DNA of 64,000 bases from Methylomusa anaerophila (lineage in GTDB: Bacteria; Bacillota; Negativicutes; Sporomusales; Sporomusaceae): positions 1,784,501 through 1,848,500 of the forward strand of contig NZ_AP018449.1 in the NCBI RefSeq assembly GCF_003966895.1, in the 5' to 3' direction. Both the position numbers and the translations under genes were made by a program. The number at the start of each line of letters is the position of its first letter. Within the stretch, counting starts at the first letter, position 1. Shown here in pieces: positions 42,974 to 50,907 of this stretch. The notes below the pieces were generated by a model. The model made no database searches. It had not been told where the DNA came from and saw only the letters and a program-made list of their open reading frames with translations.

Positions 42974-43426
42974 GTGAACTACAAATTATTTCATCAAACA
43001 ACTGCCGCCATTGCGTTTTTGACCATTGTATCCTTTCTGGTTTCCACCCTGGTGTCGGAGCTTATTGGTGATCATAATCTCATCGCAGTTGTTAAAAGAA
43101 CCATTGTTTACGGGTTATCAATATTGATAGTTTGCATGCCCCTGCTGGTTGTTTCCGGCAGAAAACTGGCCGCCTCATATCCCAATAATCCTTATGTCGG
43201 GGCCAAAGCCAAACGGATGAAGTGGATTGCCCTAAATGCGATCATCTTCCTGATTCCTTTGGCCGTTACTCTGAATTATTTGGCCCAAAACAACCAATTG
43301 AACATCAGCTTCTATTCCTTGCAGGCGCTGGAAATAATCTGCGGTTCAGTCAATATTCTGCTGTTTGGCAAAATGTATACCGATGGGAGACAAATAAACA
43401 GTGAAGTATTTCCTCTAAATAATTAA
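42974..43426 (+). CDS. Small integral membrane protein in the polyketide cluster
   Basis: 150 residues from GTG 42974, which follows AAAGGAG by 9 bases; the ATG at 42953 overlaps the binding site. Four membrane helices are visible (about 10-30, 43-63, 88-108, 118-136), with cytoplasmic Lys/Arg-rich loops (GAKAKRMKW). I do not recognise a family. It lies between the AOC-like gene and the TIGR04076 gene on the same strand. It could be a membrane anchor, a permeation helper or an electron-transfer subunit. No catalytic motif is seen. Confidence 0.75.
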   Translation: MNYKLFHQTTAAIAFLTIVSFLVSTLVSELIGDHNLIAVVKRTIVYGLSILIVCMPLLVVSGRKLAASYPNNPYVGAKAKRMKWIALNAIIFLIPLAVTLNYLAQNNQLNISFYSLQALEIICGSVNILLFGKMYTDGRQINSEVFPLNN

Positions 43427-43489
43427 TTAGCGATTTCAAAATTTAAACTTCTTAAATTTTTAAAAGGAGAAAGGAGAAAAGAGAAAATC

Positions 43490-43756
43490 ATGAGTGAAAA
43501 AGAGATTTTGGTTAAGGTAACTTCGACTAGGGGAACTTGCCAGGTCGGCCATAAAGAGGGAGATGTGTTCAAAGTGTCAACAGCCGACCCGGGCGGGCTT
43601 TGCGGCGCCGCTTACCACACGGTATTCCCGATAATCGCCTTATTAACCTGGGACGGGAAAATACCCCGGGATGATCCGGACAGAATCAATACGTGCTGCC
43701 CGGATGTCGAGAATTTGGTAACTTTTGAGATTGTCCGGCAAGAGGTTGAGGAATGA
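43490..43756 (+). CDS. TIGR04076-family small Cys protein
   Basis: 88 residues behind AAAGGAGAAAGG. The pattern is that of TIGR04076: LVKVTSTRGTCQVGHKEGDV, FKVSTADPGGLCGAAYHTVF, and RINTCCPDVENLVTFEIVRQ, with four or five conserved cysteines. The role is unknown; the cysteines suggest metal or redox chemistry. In anaerobes such proteins occur near diverse catabolic and biosynthetic genes. Its presence inside an aromatic polyketide operon is unusual, and it may serve in an oxygen-independent tailoring step, which is inference. Confidence 0.8.
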   Translation: MSEKEILVKVTSTRGTCQVGHKEGDVFKVSTADPGGLCGAAYHTVFPIIALLTWDGKIPRDDPDRINTCCPDVENLVTFEIVRQEVEE

Positions 43757-43786
43757 AAAGGGTTAACCGACAGGAGGTGTAAAGAC

Positions 43787-44728
43787 ATGGAAGTTACCAT
43801 GCATGCCGTAGAAATCAATGCCGACCTAGAAACGGTTTATGATATGTGCGCCAATGTATTAAAATGGCCGGAATATTTTCCGCCCTGCAAACAGGCCAAA
43901 ATCATATCGGAAAAAGACAATGTGCAAGTAATCGAAATAACGGCCCAATCCAATGAGACGGAATTTACCTGGCAATCAGAACGGATATTGTATCCCGGGA
44001 GTTACCGGATTGATTTCCGTCAGTCCAGGCCCGGTCCCCTTGTGAAGTACATGCAAGGTGTATGGCGGGCAATTAAGTTGAATAAAGGGGTATTATTGAC
44101 CCTGGAACATGCGTTTGAGGTCAAGGACAGTGTTGAAGGCCTGGTTGAGAATGTAAGCAATAAGGAAGAAGCCTTAAGATTTATGCACCGGACAATTGAA
44201 AATAACAGCAAACAAGAATTGGGTTCCATTAAACGAATATTGGAAAAGGCGGGTTTAGGAGAGGCGGAGGCCATATTTTCCAGCGGAATTGAAATTAAAA
44301 CAACCGCCGGGCAAGTATACAACCTGCTGTATAATGTGCAAGAGTGGCCCAAACTGCTGCCACACTGCCAAAAGATTACAATGCTGTACGAAGACGGCCG
44401 CAATCAGGAATTTGAAATGACTGTTACCGGCGCGCAAGACAAAACGGAAGTTATGAGATCCATACGCCACGGATACGCCAATAATATAATTGAATATTTT
44501 CAGCCTTCATTGCCGCCGGCATTACAAAGGCATGAAGGGAAATGGATCATTACCGGGACGGAGAATGGGGTGCATCTTGAGGCCTGGCACAGTATAACAC
44601 TGTTGAAAGAAGGGGTTAGAAAACTATGGGGGGAGATGGAAATGGAAAAAGCCTTAAAAATTGTCCAACAGGCAATTGACAGAAACAGTATGACAACCAT
44701 GCAAACGATTAAATCCTATTTAGAGTGA
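43787..44728 (+). CDS. Didomain aromatase/cyclase (SRPBCC, StarD-type)
   Basis: 313 residues behind CAGGAGGTG. Two successive SRPBCC/START-like domains are visible. Domain 1 (about 1-150) begins MHAVEINADLETVYDMCANV with WPEYFPPCKQAK. Domain 2 (about 165-313) begins SGIEIKTTAGQVYNLLYNVQ with WPKLLPHCQKITMLYEDG. Didomain ARO/CYC proteins of actinomycete clusters (ActVII type) close and aromatise the first ring of C9-reduced polyketides. The match with an ActIII-like ketoreductase in the same operon fits that pairing. The second domain has the conserved LPHCQ and W-residues. Confidence 0.9.
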   Translation: MEVTMHAVEINADLETVYDMCANVLKWPEYFPPCKQAKIISEKDNVQVIEITAQSNETEFTWQSERILYPGSYRIDFRQSRPGPLVKYMQGVWRAIKLNKGVLLTLEHAFEVKDSVEGLVENVSNKEEALRFMHRTIENNSKQELGSIKRILEKAGLGEAEAIFSSGIEIKTTAGQVYNLLYNVQEWPKLLPHCQKITMLYEDGRNQEFEMTVTGAQDKTEVMRSIRHGYANNIIEYFQPSLPPALQRHEGKWIITGTENGVHLEAWHSITLLKEGVRKLWGEMEMEKALKIVQQAIDRNSMTTMQTIKSYLE

Positions 44729-44777
44729 AATGGAAATAATAAAGTGAATATTTTGAAAAAAGAGGAGAGGAAGTCCA

Positions 44778-45848
44778 ATGTCAGAAAACAGAAAATCACC
44801 CGTTTTCCAAAATTTCAATCGTCTGATGGCCGGTGGGTTTGATCACACCGACTATACCAGAATGGTCAACCGAGTTGGCCGCGGCGAAGATCATGTGCAG
44901 GTATGCGAGGAACTTGGCGACAAATCCTATGCTTATGCCGAAGAAGAATTGCAAAAAGGGCACCAGGAAACAGCGAAAATCTTTTTCATAAAAGCGGCAG
45001 CGGATTATCGAATTGCCGAATACGACATTGTTGAAATAAGCGACGAGAGACTCCGGATTTACGGGAAGCTTTTGGATAGTCATGCCCGCGGTCTTCAATT
45101 GTATGACAATTTTACCGCTGAAAAAGTGGAAATTCCTTATAAAAATTCTAAAATGAGCGGCTGGATGCTGATCCCGCGGCAAGCGGCGCCAGACGTTCCC
45201 GTCATTGTTGCCATCGGTGGACTGACAGGCTTTAAAGAGGAAGTGCATACAGTAGCCATGTCGCTGATCAACAGGGGTTTGGCCGTCCTGCTTATTGACG
45301 GGCCGGGCCAGGGAGAATCGCTGTACTTCAACAAATGTTATTTGGAAATAGAAATTGAACAGGCCTACGATGTAATATTCGACTACATATTGAGCCGCAG
45401 TGACGTAGGAAACAAAATTGGCATATTTGGCGCCAGCTTCGGCGGCTATTTCGTTCCCCGCATAGCCGGCTTTTTATCACATAAACTGGCTGGCTGCGTA
45501 AGCCGCGGCGGGTCGTATGAACCGAAGGAAATGGTTGGAAAATATCCGCATTCTTTAGAAAAACTGGCGATCCGGTTCGGAACAACTGAAAAATATGTAA
45601 CCGAAAATCTGCTGGACAAAATGACCTTGCAAGGGATTGCCGAGAAAATAACCTGTCCCCTTTTGATTATTCACAATGAGCAAGATCCTCTTTTCAATGT
45701 TGCGGGAGTAAAAAGGACATATGCGGAAGCTGCGGCCACGGATAAAACAATTAAACTTTATCCGGGTGTCGACCACTGTGTGACTCTCGATGATACGGAA
45801 GTGCACAGATACTTTGTAGATTGGTTTGCCGACAGACTGTTAGCATAA
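44778..45848 (+). CDS. Alpha/beta hydrolase (FrsA/Ayg1/DHPON-hydrolase-like)
   Basis: 356 residues behind AGAGGAGAGG. An N-terminal helical lid (about 1-110; CEELGDKSYAYAEEELQKGH) precedes the hydrolase domain. The nucleophile is Ser220 in GIFGASFGGYFVPR, the acid is near NEQDPLF and the His is in PGVDHCVTLDD. The helical N-terminus and IGGLTGFKEE oxyanion loop place it with 2,6-dihydroxypseudooxynicotine hydrolase and fungal Ayg1-type enzymes, which cut C-C bonds in aromatic polyketides. It could release or shorten the chain. It is the last gene of the cluster before a terminator. Confidence 0.85.
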   Translation: MSENRKSPVFQNFNRLMAGGFDHTDYTRMVNRVGRGEDHVQVCEELGDKSYAYAEEELQKGHQETAKIFFIKAAADYRIAEYDIVEISDERLRIYGKLLDSHARGLQLYDNFTAEKVEIPYKNSKMSGWMLIPRQAAPDVPVIVAIGGLTGFKEEVHTVAMSLINRGLAVLLIDGPGQGESLYFNKCYLEIEIEQAYDVIFDYILSRSDVGNKIGIFGASFGGYFVPRIAGFLSHKLAGCVSRGGSYEPKEMVGKYPHSLEKLAIRFGTTEKYVTENLLDKMTLQGIAEKITCPLLIIHNEQDPLFNVAGVKRTYAEAAATDKTIKLYPGVDHCVTLDDTEVHRYFVDWFADRLLA

Positions 45849-45922
45849 TAAGATCGCATAATAAGAACAAATCTGACAGCTAATTAATATCTATAATATC
45901 TATAATAAAGAAACCTATATAT

Positions 45923-45963
45923 AAAGAAACCGCTTAAGTTTTAACGGTTTCTTTATGTTTTTA
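45923..45963 (+). terminator. Terminator of the polyketide operon
   Basis: AAAGAAACCG pairs with CGGTTTCTTT around TTAAGTTTTAA, followed by ATGTTTTT. Confidence 0.85.
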
Positions 45964-46045
45964 CCCAATAATCCATATAATCCATCCCAAAATGATTCCA
46001 ACATTAATTTTACTGATTCGTTTTAAAATGAATTGATTTAAAAGA

Positions 46046-46100
46046 TTGACAAAAAAATGAAATGAATGATAAAATTAAAATAAATCAATCGATTGATTGA
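46046..46100 (+). promoter_or_regulatory. Promoter with TetR operator for the regulator-exporter operon
   Basis: TTGACA (46046-46051), 18 bases, TAAAAT (46070-46075), then AATCAATCGATTGATTGA (46083-46100) containing the perfect palindrome TCAATCGATTGA. The ribosome binding site AAGGAGG follows at 46101. Confidence 0.8.
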
Positions 46101-46111
46101 AAGGAGGCTTT

Positions 46112-46729
46112 ATGGAAACGAATACACAGAGCAAATTAATTAAAGCGGCCACCCCCCTATTTGCGACAAAAGGGTTCGCCGCGGTGACCGTTCGCGAGTT
46201 GGCAGAGGCCGCCAAAGTTAACGGCGCACTTATTTCTTACTATTTTTCGGGGAAGGAAGGTTTGTACCTGGCGGTATTGGAAGAGCAGTTCGTTCCGATT
46301 ATACAGATGATGCAAGGGCTGGCGGCCACGAACCATCTGTCGGCCATGGAACGGCTTACCCAATACGCCCGGAATATCATGATTATTCATCGTCAGAATC
46401 CTTTTTTAACGCAATTCATACATAGTGAGCTTGTCAATCCATCCGCCTGTGGCGGAGAAGTAGTAGCCAATTATGTTTCCCGGCTTTCGCAACTCATTCA
46501 GGTTATTCTGAAAGACGGTGTTGCCAGCAGCGATTTTAAACCAAATTTCAGCCTTGATTATGCAACAGTCTTTTTCGCAGGCATCATAAATTATTACTAT
46601 ATTATCAAGCCTTTCGTAAATGAATTGGCAAAGCTCTCAGATCAATCAGACGAAGAATATTTTGTCCAGGCGATTCATCTTTTTCTACATGGGATTATAG
46701 GAGGAAGAGTACATGAACAAAAAAATTAA
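46112..46729 (+). CDS. TetR-family regulator (CecR/DUF1956-type)
   Basis: 205 residues from ATG 46112, behind AAGGAGG; the TTG at 46097 lies inside the operator. The N-terminal HTH is LIKAATPLFATKGFAAVTVR with ELAEAAKVNGALISYYFSGK. The C-terminal domain (NPFLTQFIHSELVNPSACGG, with SDEEYFVQAIHLFLHGI) is the CecR/YbiH type, which in E. coli regulates the ybhGFSR exporter. It is the first gene of its operon and has the palindrome TCAATCGATTGA in its promoter. I infer autoregulation and, through a matching site at 37259-37280, control of the polyketide genes. It closely resembles the regulator at 50908. Confidence 0.9.
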   Translation: METNTQSKLIKAATPLFATKGFAAVTVRELAEAAKVNGALISYYFSGKEGLYLAVLEEQFVPIIQMMQGLAATNHLSAMERLTQYARNIMIIHRQNPFLTQFIHSELVNPSACGGEVVANYVSRLSQLIQVILKDGVASSDFKPNFSLDYATVFFAGIINYYYIIKPFVNELAKLSDQSDEEYFVQAIHLFLHGIIGGRVHEQKN

Positions 46730-47705
46730 TAAAAAAATAATTGTCGCCGCCATTGCCGTTGTTGTTCTGGCGGTGTTGGCTGTTGGGGGCTACAGGCTGT
46801 ATCTGCCCAAGGAAAAAAGCATTAAGGCTACCGGCACAGTGGAAGTAACCCTTACTGACATCGTGCCTAAAACCAACGGCTATATGTCGCAGTTAGCCAT
46901 TCAAGTGGGGGATACCGTTGGGGCCGGTCAGGTCGTTGCGCATATTACCCGCGCCGATTTAAAAGCGCAGTTGCTGGCCGACGAAGCTGCCCACAGCAAG
47001 GCGCAAGCCCAGTTGGCCGACCTGGAAAAAGGCTCCCGGCAGCAGGAAATTCAGCAAGCCGAAGCCAATGTGGTGTCGGCGCAGGCAACGTATGATAAAG
47101 CAAAAAACGATTTGGAGCGTTATCGGGTTCTGTACCGTGACAATGCCATATCGGCGCAGCAGTTTGACACCGCTCAGGCCAGCTATGATGTTGCCCACAA
47201 CACTCTCCTTGCCAGCCAATCCCAACAGAGCCTGGTAGCCGAAGGCAATCGCCCCGATGTTATCGAAGCCCAGCGGAATGAAGTAAAGCGGCTGCAGGCC
47301 GTTATCGAAGTCACTCGCGCCGCCCTGGCCGACACCGTTGTTGCCAGTCCCCTTAACGGGGTGGTATTGACCAAAAACTTTGAAAACGGCGAGTATCTCA
47401 ATGCCGGTTCGGCCATCGCCACCATTGGCGATCTGAATGACTGCTGGGTCAAAATCTACGTTTCTTCCGCCGAACTTGGCCTTATTGAAGTGAGTCAGCC
47501 GGTAGATGTTCATATCGATTCTTATCCCAACAGGGTGTTTGCCGGCACGATTAAGGAGATCAGCCAAAATGCGGAGTTTACGCCGCGCCAGAGTATTACC
47601 CAACGGGAAAGAGCCAACCTGGTGTTTTATGTGAAAGTAAAAATTGATAATTCCGAAGGCATCTTAAAGCCGGGAATGCCGGCGGATGTGGTCATCCAAT
47701 TATGA
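46713..47705 (+). CDS. HlyD/YbhG-type periplasmic adaptor
   Basis: 330 residues; the start overlaps the TetR gene by 17 bases, behind GGAGGAAG. One N-terminal transmembrane helix (IVAAIAVVVLAVLAVGGY), then a lipoyl-like half (GTVEVTLTDIVPKTNGYMSQ), a coiled coil (about 85-195, rich in Ala/Gln/Glu: QAEANVVSAQATYDKAKNDL) and the second lipoyl half (ASPLNGVVLTKNFENGEYLN). The C-terminal barrel ends with LKPGMPADVVI. It would bridge an ABC exporter to an outer-membrane channel, which implies a diderm envelope. No TolC gene is in the window. Confidence 0.9.
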   Translation: MNKKINKKIIVAAIAVVVLAVLAVGGYRLYLPKEKSIKATGTVEVTLTDIVPKTNGYMSQLAIQVGDTVGAGQVVAHITRADLKAQLLADEAAHSKAQAQLADLEKGSRQQEIQQAEANVVSAQATYDKAKNDLERYRVLYRDNAISAQQFDTAQASYDVAHNTLLASQSQQSLVAEGNRPDVIEAQRNEVKRLQAVIEVTRAALADTVVASPLNGVVLTKNFENGEYLNAGSAIATIGDLNDCWVKIYVSSAELGLIEVSQPVDVHIDSYPNRVFAGTIKEISQNAEFTPRQSITQRERANLVFYVKVKIDNSEGILKPGMPADVVIQL

Positions 47706-48598
47706 TCACGTTAAATAATATCACGAAAAATTATGGAACTTTAACGGCAGTAAATGATATTTCACTGTCGGTGAATGAGGGCGAAATATTTGGGCTGGTC
47801 GGGCCGGACGGCGCCGGCAAAACGACAATTATCCGGATGCTGACAGGGCTGCTTTCCCCAACTTCGGGAAGTCTTACCGTGTTAGGCGCCGCCAACCCGG
47901 AAAGCGTCAAGGATCACCTCGGGTATGTTCCGCAAAAATTCAGCCTCTACGGCGACTTAACAGTCATGGAAAACATTCGGGTATTTGGGTCGCTATGCGG
48001 ACAATCAGAAGAGCAAATTGATGATTTAGCCACTCATATCCTTGATTTTACCAAAATACTGCCGTTTAAGGACCGTTTGGCTGACAACCTGTCCGGCGGG
48101 ATGAAACAAAAATTGGCTCTGGCAGCCGGTTTGATGCATCAGCCGCAGCTGTTCTTTCTCGACGAACCGACCACCGGCGTTGATCCCGTTTCCCGGCGGG
48201 ATTTTTGGCGCATGCTGTTCAAACTCAATAAGGAAGGTACAACTATTTTTGTATCCACACCGTATATGGATGAGGCGGAACTCTGTACCCGCATTGCTTT
48301 CCTGCATAACGGGCGCATTGTTTCCTGCGATTCCCCCCAGGGATTGCGCCGGACCTACCCTTATAAAGTGCTGGAACTGAAAACGAATGACCGGAACATT
48401 AAGGAACATCTGGCTCCATGCCCGCTTCTTGATATCAACATGTTTGGGGAAGCCTACCATTTAGTGGTGGAAGACATGGCGGCGGCCGTTCAGATAAAGT
48501 CCGCCCTGGCCGCAGCCAATATCGCTGTTGCTGAACTGGAAGAAATTCAACCCACGCTGGAAGACGTGTTTGTTGCTTTGGCAAGTGAGGTGGCTTGA
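47702..48598 (+). CDS. ABC exporter ATPase subunit (YbhF N-half-like)
   Basis: 298 residues; it overlaps the adaptor gene by 4 bases. Walker A is GPDGAGKTT (Asp instead of the usual Asn), the Q-loop is YVPQKFSLYGD, the signature NLSGGMKQK and Walker B LFFLDEPTTGVD. A C-terminal extension (about 225-298) carries TNDRNIKEHLAPCPL and QPTLEDVFVALASE. It pairs with the next gene as two halves of what is a single protein (YbhF) in E. coli. The drug-exporter (DrrA-like) subfamily is likely. Confidence 0.9.
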   Translation: MITLNNITKNYGTLTAVNDISLSVNEGEIFGLVGPDGAGKTTIIRMLTGLLSPTSGSLTVLGAANPESVKDHLGYVPQKFSLYGDLTVMENIRVFGSLCGQSEEQIDDLATHILDFTKILPFKDRLADNLSGGMKQKLALAAGLMHQPQLFFLDEPTTGVDPVSRRDFWRMLFKLNKEGTTIFVSTPYMDEAELCTRIAFLHNGRIVSCDSPQGLRRTYPYKVLELKTNDRNIKEHLAPCPLLDINMFGEAYHLVVEDMAAAVQIKSALAAANIAVAELEEIQPTLEDVFVALASEVA

Positions 48599-49510
48599 AT
48601 GTATGCTGTGGAAGTTAGCAATCTTACCCGCCGCTTTGGCGATTTTACGGCAGTAAATAATGTTTCGCTGAAAATTAGAGAGGGCTCCATTTATGGCTTT
48701 CTTGGCCCAAATGGTTCCGGGAAGTCCACCACCATCCGGATGCTGTGCGGCTTATTGGAACCGACCGCGGGAAACGGCAAAATACTAGGGCTGGATATTG
48801 GCCGTGACGGTGAGGCCATCAAGCACAAGATCGGCTATATGTCGCAAAAATTTAGCCTGTATGATGATTTAACCGTCCTGGAAAATCTGGAGTTTTATGC
48901 CGGTATGTACAGCTTGTCGCGCAATACGGCCAGACAGAGAATTGAAGAGATGCTGGCCATGGCCGGCCTGGAAGGCCGGCAGCATGAACTGGCAGTCAAT
49001 CTTTCCGGCGGCTGGAAACAGCGTCTGGCTTTAGGCTGTTCCATTATTCATACACCGCCCATTCTTTTTCTTGATGAACCCACGGGCGGCGTTGATCCCA
49101 AATCCAGACGCATGTTTTGGGATATCATCTATCATTTAGCATCCCAGGGCACCACCGTAATGGTTACAACTCACTTTATGGATGAAGCGGAACATTGTGA
49201 CGCCATTGGATTTATATTTGAAGGAAAGTTGATTGCCGACGGCGCCCCGTCCCAGCTAAAAAAGATGATCCCAGGCATATTGGTGCGCATTAATACGCCG
49301 CAGCCGATGGAATTGCTGGAAACCCTGGAAGCCAGTAAAATTCCTTATCTTGATATTTACCCCTTCGGGGCCAGTTTGCATATTCTCGTCGAGGTGGATC
49401 AACTGGACCAGGTTGTGTCCTTTCCCTATGAACAAATCACTCCGGGATTGGAAGACGTCTTTGTTCATTTAGTAAAGTCTCAGCATAAGGAAAAGGAGAT
49501 GATAGCATGA
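48599..49510 (+). CDS. ABC exporter ATPase subunit (YbhF C-half-like)
   Basis: 303 residues; its ATG directly follows the TGA of the previous gene. Walker A GPNGSGKST, Q-loop YMSQKFSLYDD, signature NLSGGWKQR and Walker B ILFLDEPTGGVD are intact. The C-terminal segment ends in TPGLEDVFVHLVK, as in DrrA-type subunits. It would form the ATP-hydrolysing pair with the preceding subunit, giving asymmetric nucleotide-binding domains. Overlap of 4 bases (ATGA) with the permease gene shows tight coupling. Confidence 0.9.
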   Translation: MYAVEVSNLTRRFGDFTAVNNVSLKIREGSIYGFLGPNGSGKSTTIRMLCGLLEPTAGNGKILGLDIGRDGEAIKHKIGYMSQKFSLYDDLTVLENLEFYAGMYSLSRNTARQRIEEMLAMAGLEGRQHELAVNLSGGWKQRLALGCSIIHTPPILFLDEPTGGVDPKSRRMFWDIIYHLASQGTTVMVTTHFMDEAEHCDAIGFIFEGKLIADGAPSQLKKMIPGILVRINTPQPMELLETLEASKIPYLDIYPFGASLHILVEVDQLDQVVSFPYEQITPGLEDVFVHLVKSQHKEKEMIA

Positions 49511-50631
49511 GGCGACTGCGGGCCATGCTGATCAAGGAATTCATACAAATGCGGCGTGACCGGTTAACCTTGGCCATGATGCTGATGGTGCCGGTTGGAC
49601 AGCTTTTGCTGTTTGGTTTCGCCATTAACACCGATGTCAAACATTTGCCTACCATTGTATTTAACCAGTCATTGCAGCAAGACAGCCGTGAACTGCTTGA
49701 CTCCCTGGCGGCCAGCGAATATTTTAATATAAATTATGTGGCAAAGAATTTTCAGGAGGTAAATGACGCCGTTGATTCCGGCAAAGCCAAGGTGGGTATC
49801 ATCATACCGCCTGATTTCTCAGATAATTTAAAGCATGGCCGAACGGCGACCGTCCAGGTGATTGTGGACGCGTCTGATTCCATGTCCGCCTCTTCCGCCA
49901 TCAGCGCCGCCCAGTTGATCGGTCAGCTGAAATCACAGCAGATTCTGCTGCAGAAAGTGCGGGGCTATACCGGGCATACCGCCCAGAACCCTTACGATAT
50001 TCGTATCCGCCCGTGGTATAATACGGACTTTGTGTCGGCTTTTTATATGGTGCCGGGTATTATGGGGGTTATTTTAACCATGACCATGGTAATGATCACT
50101 TCCATGGCTATTGTCCGGGAACGGGAACGGGGCACACTGGAGCAGCTTATCGTTACCCCTCTGAAGAATTGGGAATTAATGCTGGGAAAAATTATACCCT
50201 ATAGTATTGTCGGCTATGTGCAAGTAACGGTGGCTATCGTGGTGGGCATCTTTGTATTTGACCTGCCCATTCGCGGCAGCATCGGCCTGCTGTACATTCT
50301 TACAGCCTTCTTTATTGTTGCTTCGCTGGCGCAGGGAATCTTCATCTCAACAGTGACCAAAACTCAAATGCAGGCCATGCAGATGTCCTTTTTCATTTTT
50401 TTACCCAGCGTATTGCTCTCCGGGTTTATGTTTCCCCGGGAGGCCATGCCGCTGGGGTTTAATTTACTCGGAAATTTATTGCCGATTACTTTCTATTTGC
50501 AGATCATGCGGGGCATTATTCTCAAAGGTGTGGGTTTGAGCATACTGTGGCCGCAGGTTATGGCCCTAACCTTATTTATAATCATCGTGCTAACAATCAG
50601 CATCAATAAATTTCAGAAGAAGATTGTTTAG
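49507..50631 (+). CDS. ABC-2 type exporter permease (YbhS/YbhR-like)
   Basis: 374 residues. One N-terminal helix (LTLAMMLMVPVGQLLLFGFA) is followed by a large extracytoplasmic loop (about 45-175), then five helices (from VPGIMGVILTMTMVMITSMA to the C-terminus). The conserved ABC2 segment ERERGTLEQLIVTPLKNWEL marks the coupling region. YbhGFSR-type systems have two permeases; here only one is present, so it would form a homodimer or the partner lies elsewhere. It ends the operon that starts with TetR. Confidence 0.9.
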   Translation: MRRLRAMLIKEFIQMRRDRLTLAMMLMVPVGQLLLFGFAINTDVKHLPTIVFNQSLQQDSRELLDSLAASEYFNINYVAKNFQEVNDAVDSGKAKVGIIIPPDFSDNLKHGRTATVQVIVDASDSMSASSAISAAQLIGQLKSQQILLQKVRGYTGHTAQNPYDIRIRPWYNTDFVSAFYMVPGIMGVILTMTMVMITSMAIVRERERGTLEQLIVTPLKNWELMLGKIIPYSIVGYVQVTVAIVVGIFVFDLPIRGSIGLLYILTAFFIVASLAQGIFISTVTKTQMQAMQMSFFIFLPSVLLSGFMFPREAMPLGFNLLGNLLPITFYLQIMRGIILKGVGLSILWPQVMALTLFIIIVLTISINKFQKKIV

Positions 50632-50736
50632 GGGGCGGTAAGAGTATCCCATTCCACATAAAGACATTAATGAAGCGGAGAAGTGGATAGAAGGTAGAAG
50701 ATAATGGTATATTATGTCTAACTTAGCTATAATATA

Positions 50737-50811
50737 GATGGAACGCATTACTACCGCTTAACCTCAGCTTATCCTAATACCCGGATGTCAGTTCTTTAAT
50801 GCGCCATATAT
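50737..50811 (-). repeat. Family B element, copy 2 (one arm deleted)
   Basis: ATGGAACGCATTA joins directly to CCGCTTAACCTCAGCTTATC, then CCTAATACCCGGATGTCAGT and TCTTTAATGCGCCATATATA. The part with the first CCGGGTATTAGGA arm is missing. The orientation is opposite to copy 1. Confidence 0.8.
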
Positions 50812-50907
50812 AGATTAAGAAAAATGGTTATTTTGCCGGGCAATTTTGCTGGTATGCAGCTGTAATTGCTGTAATAGCCACCAAATGTTTTTAAGGAGTT
50901 GCTTATT

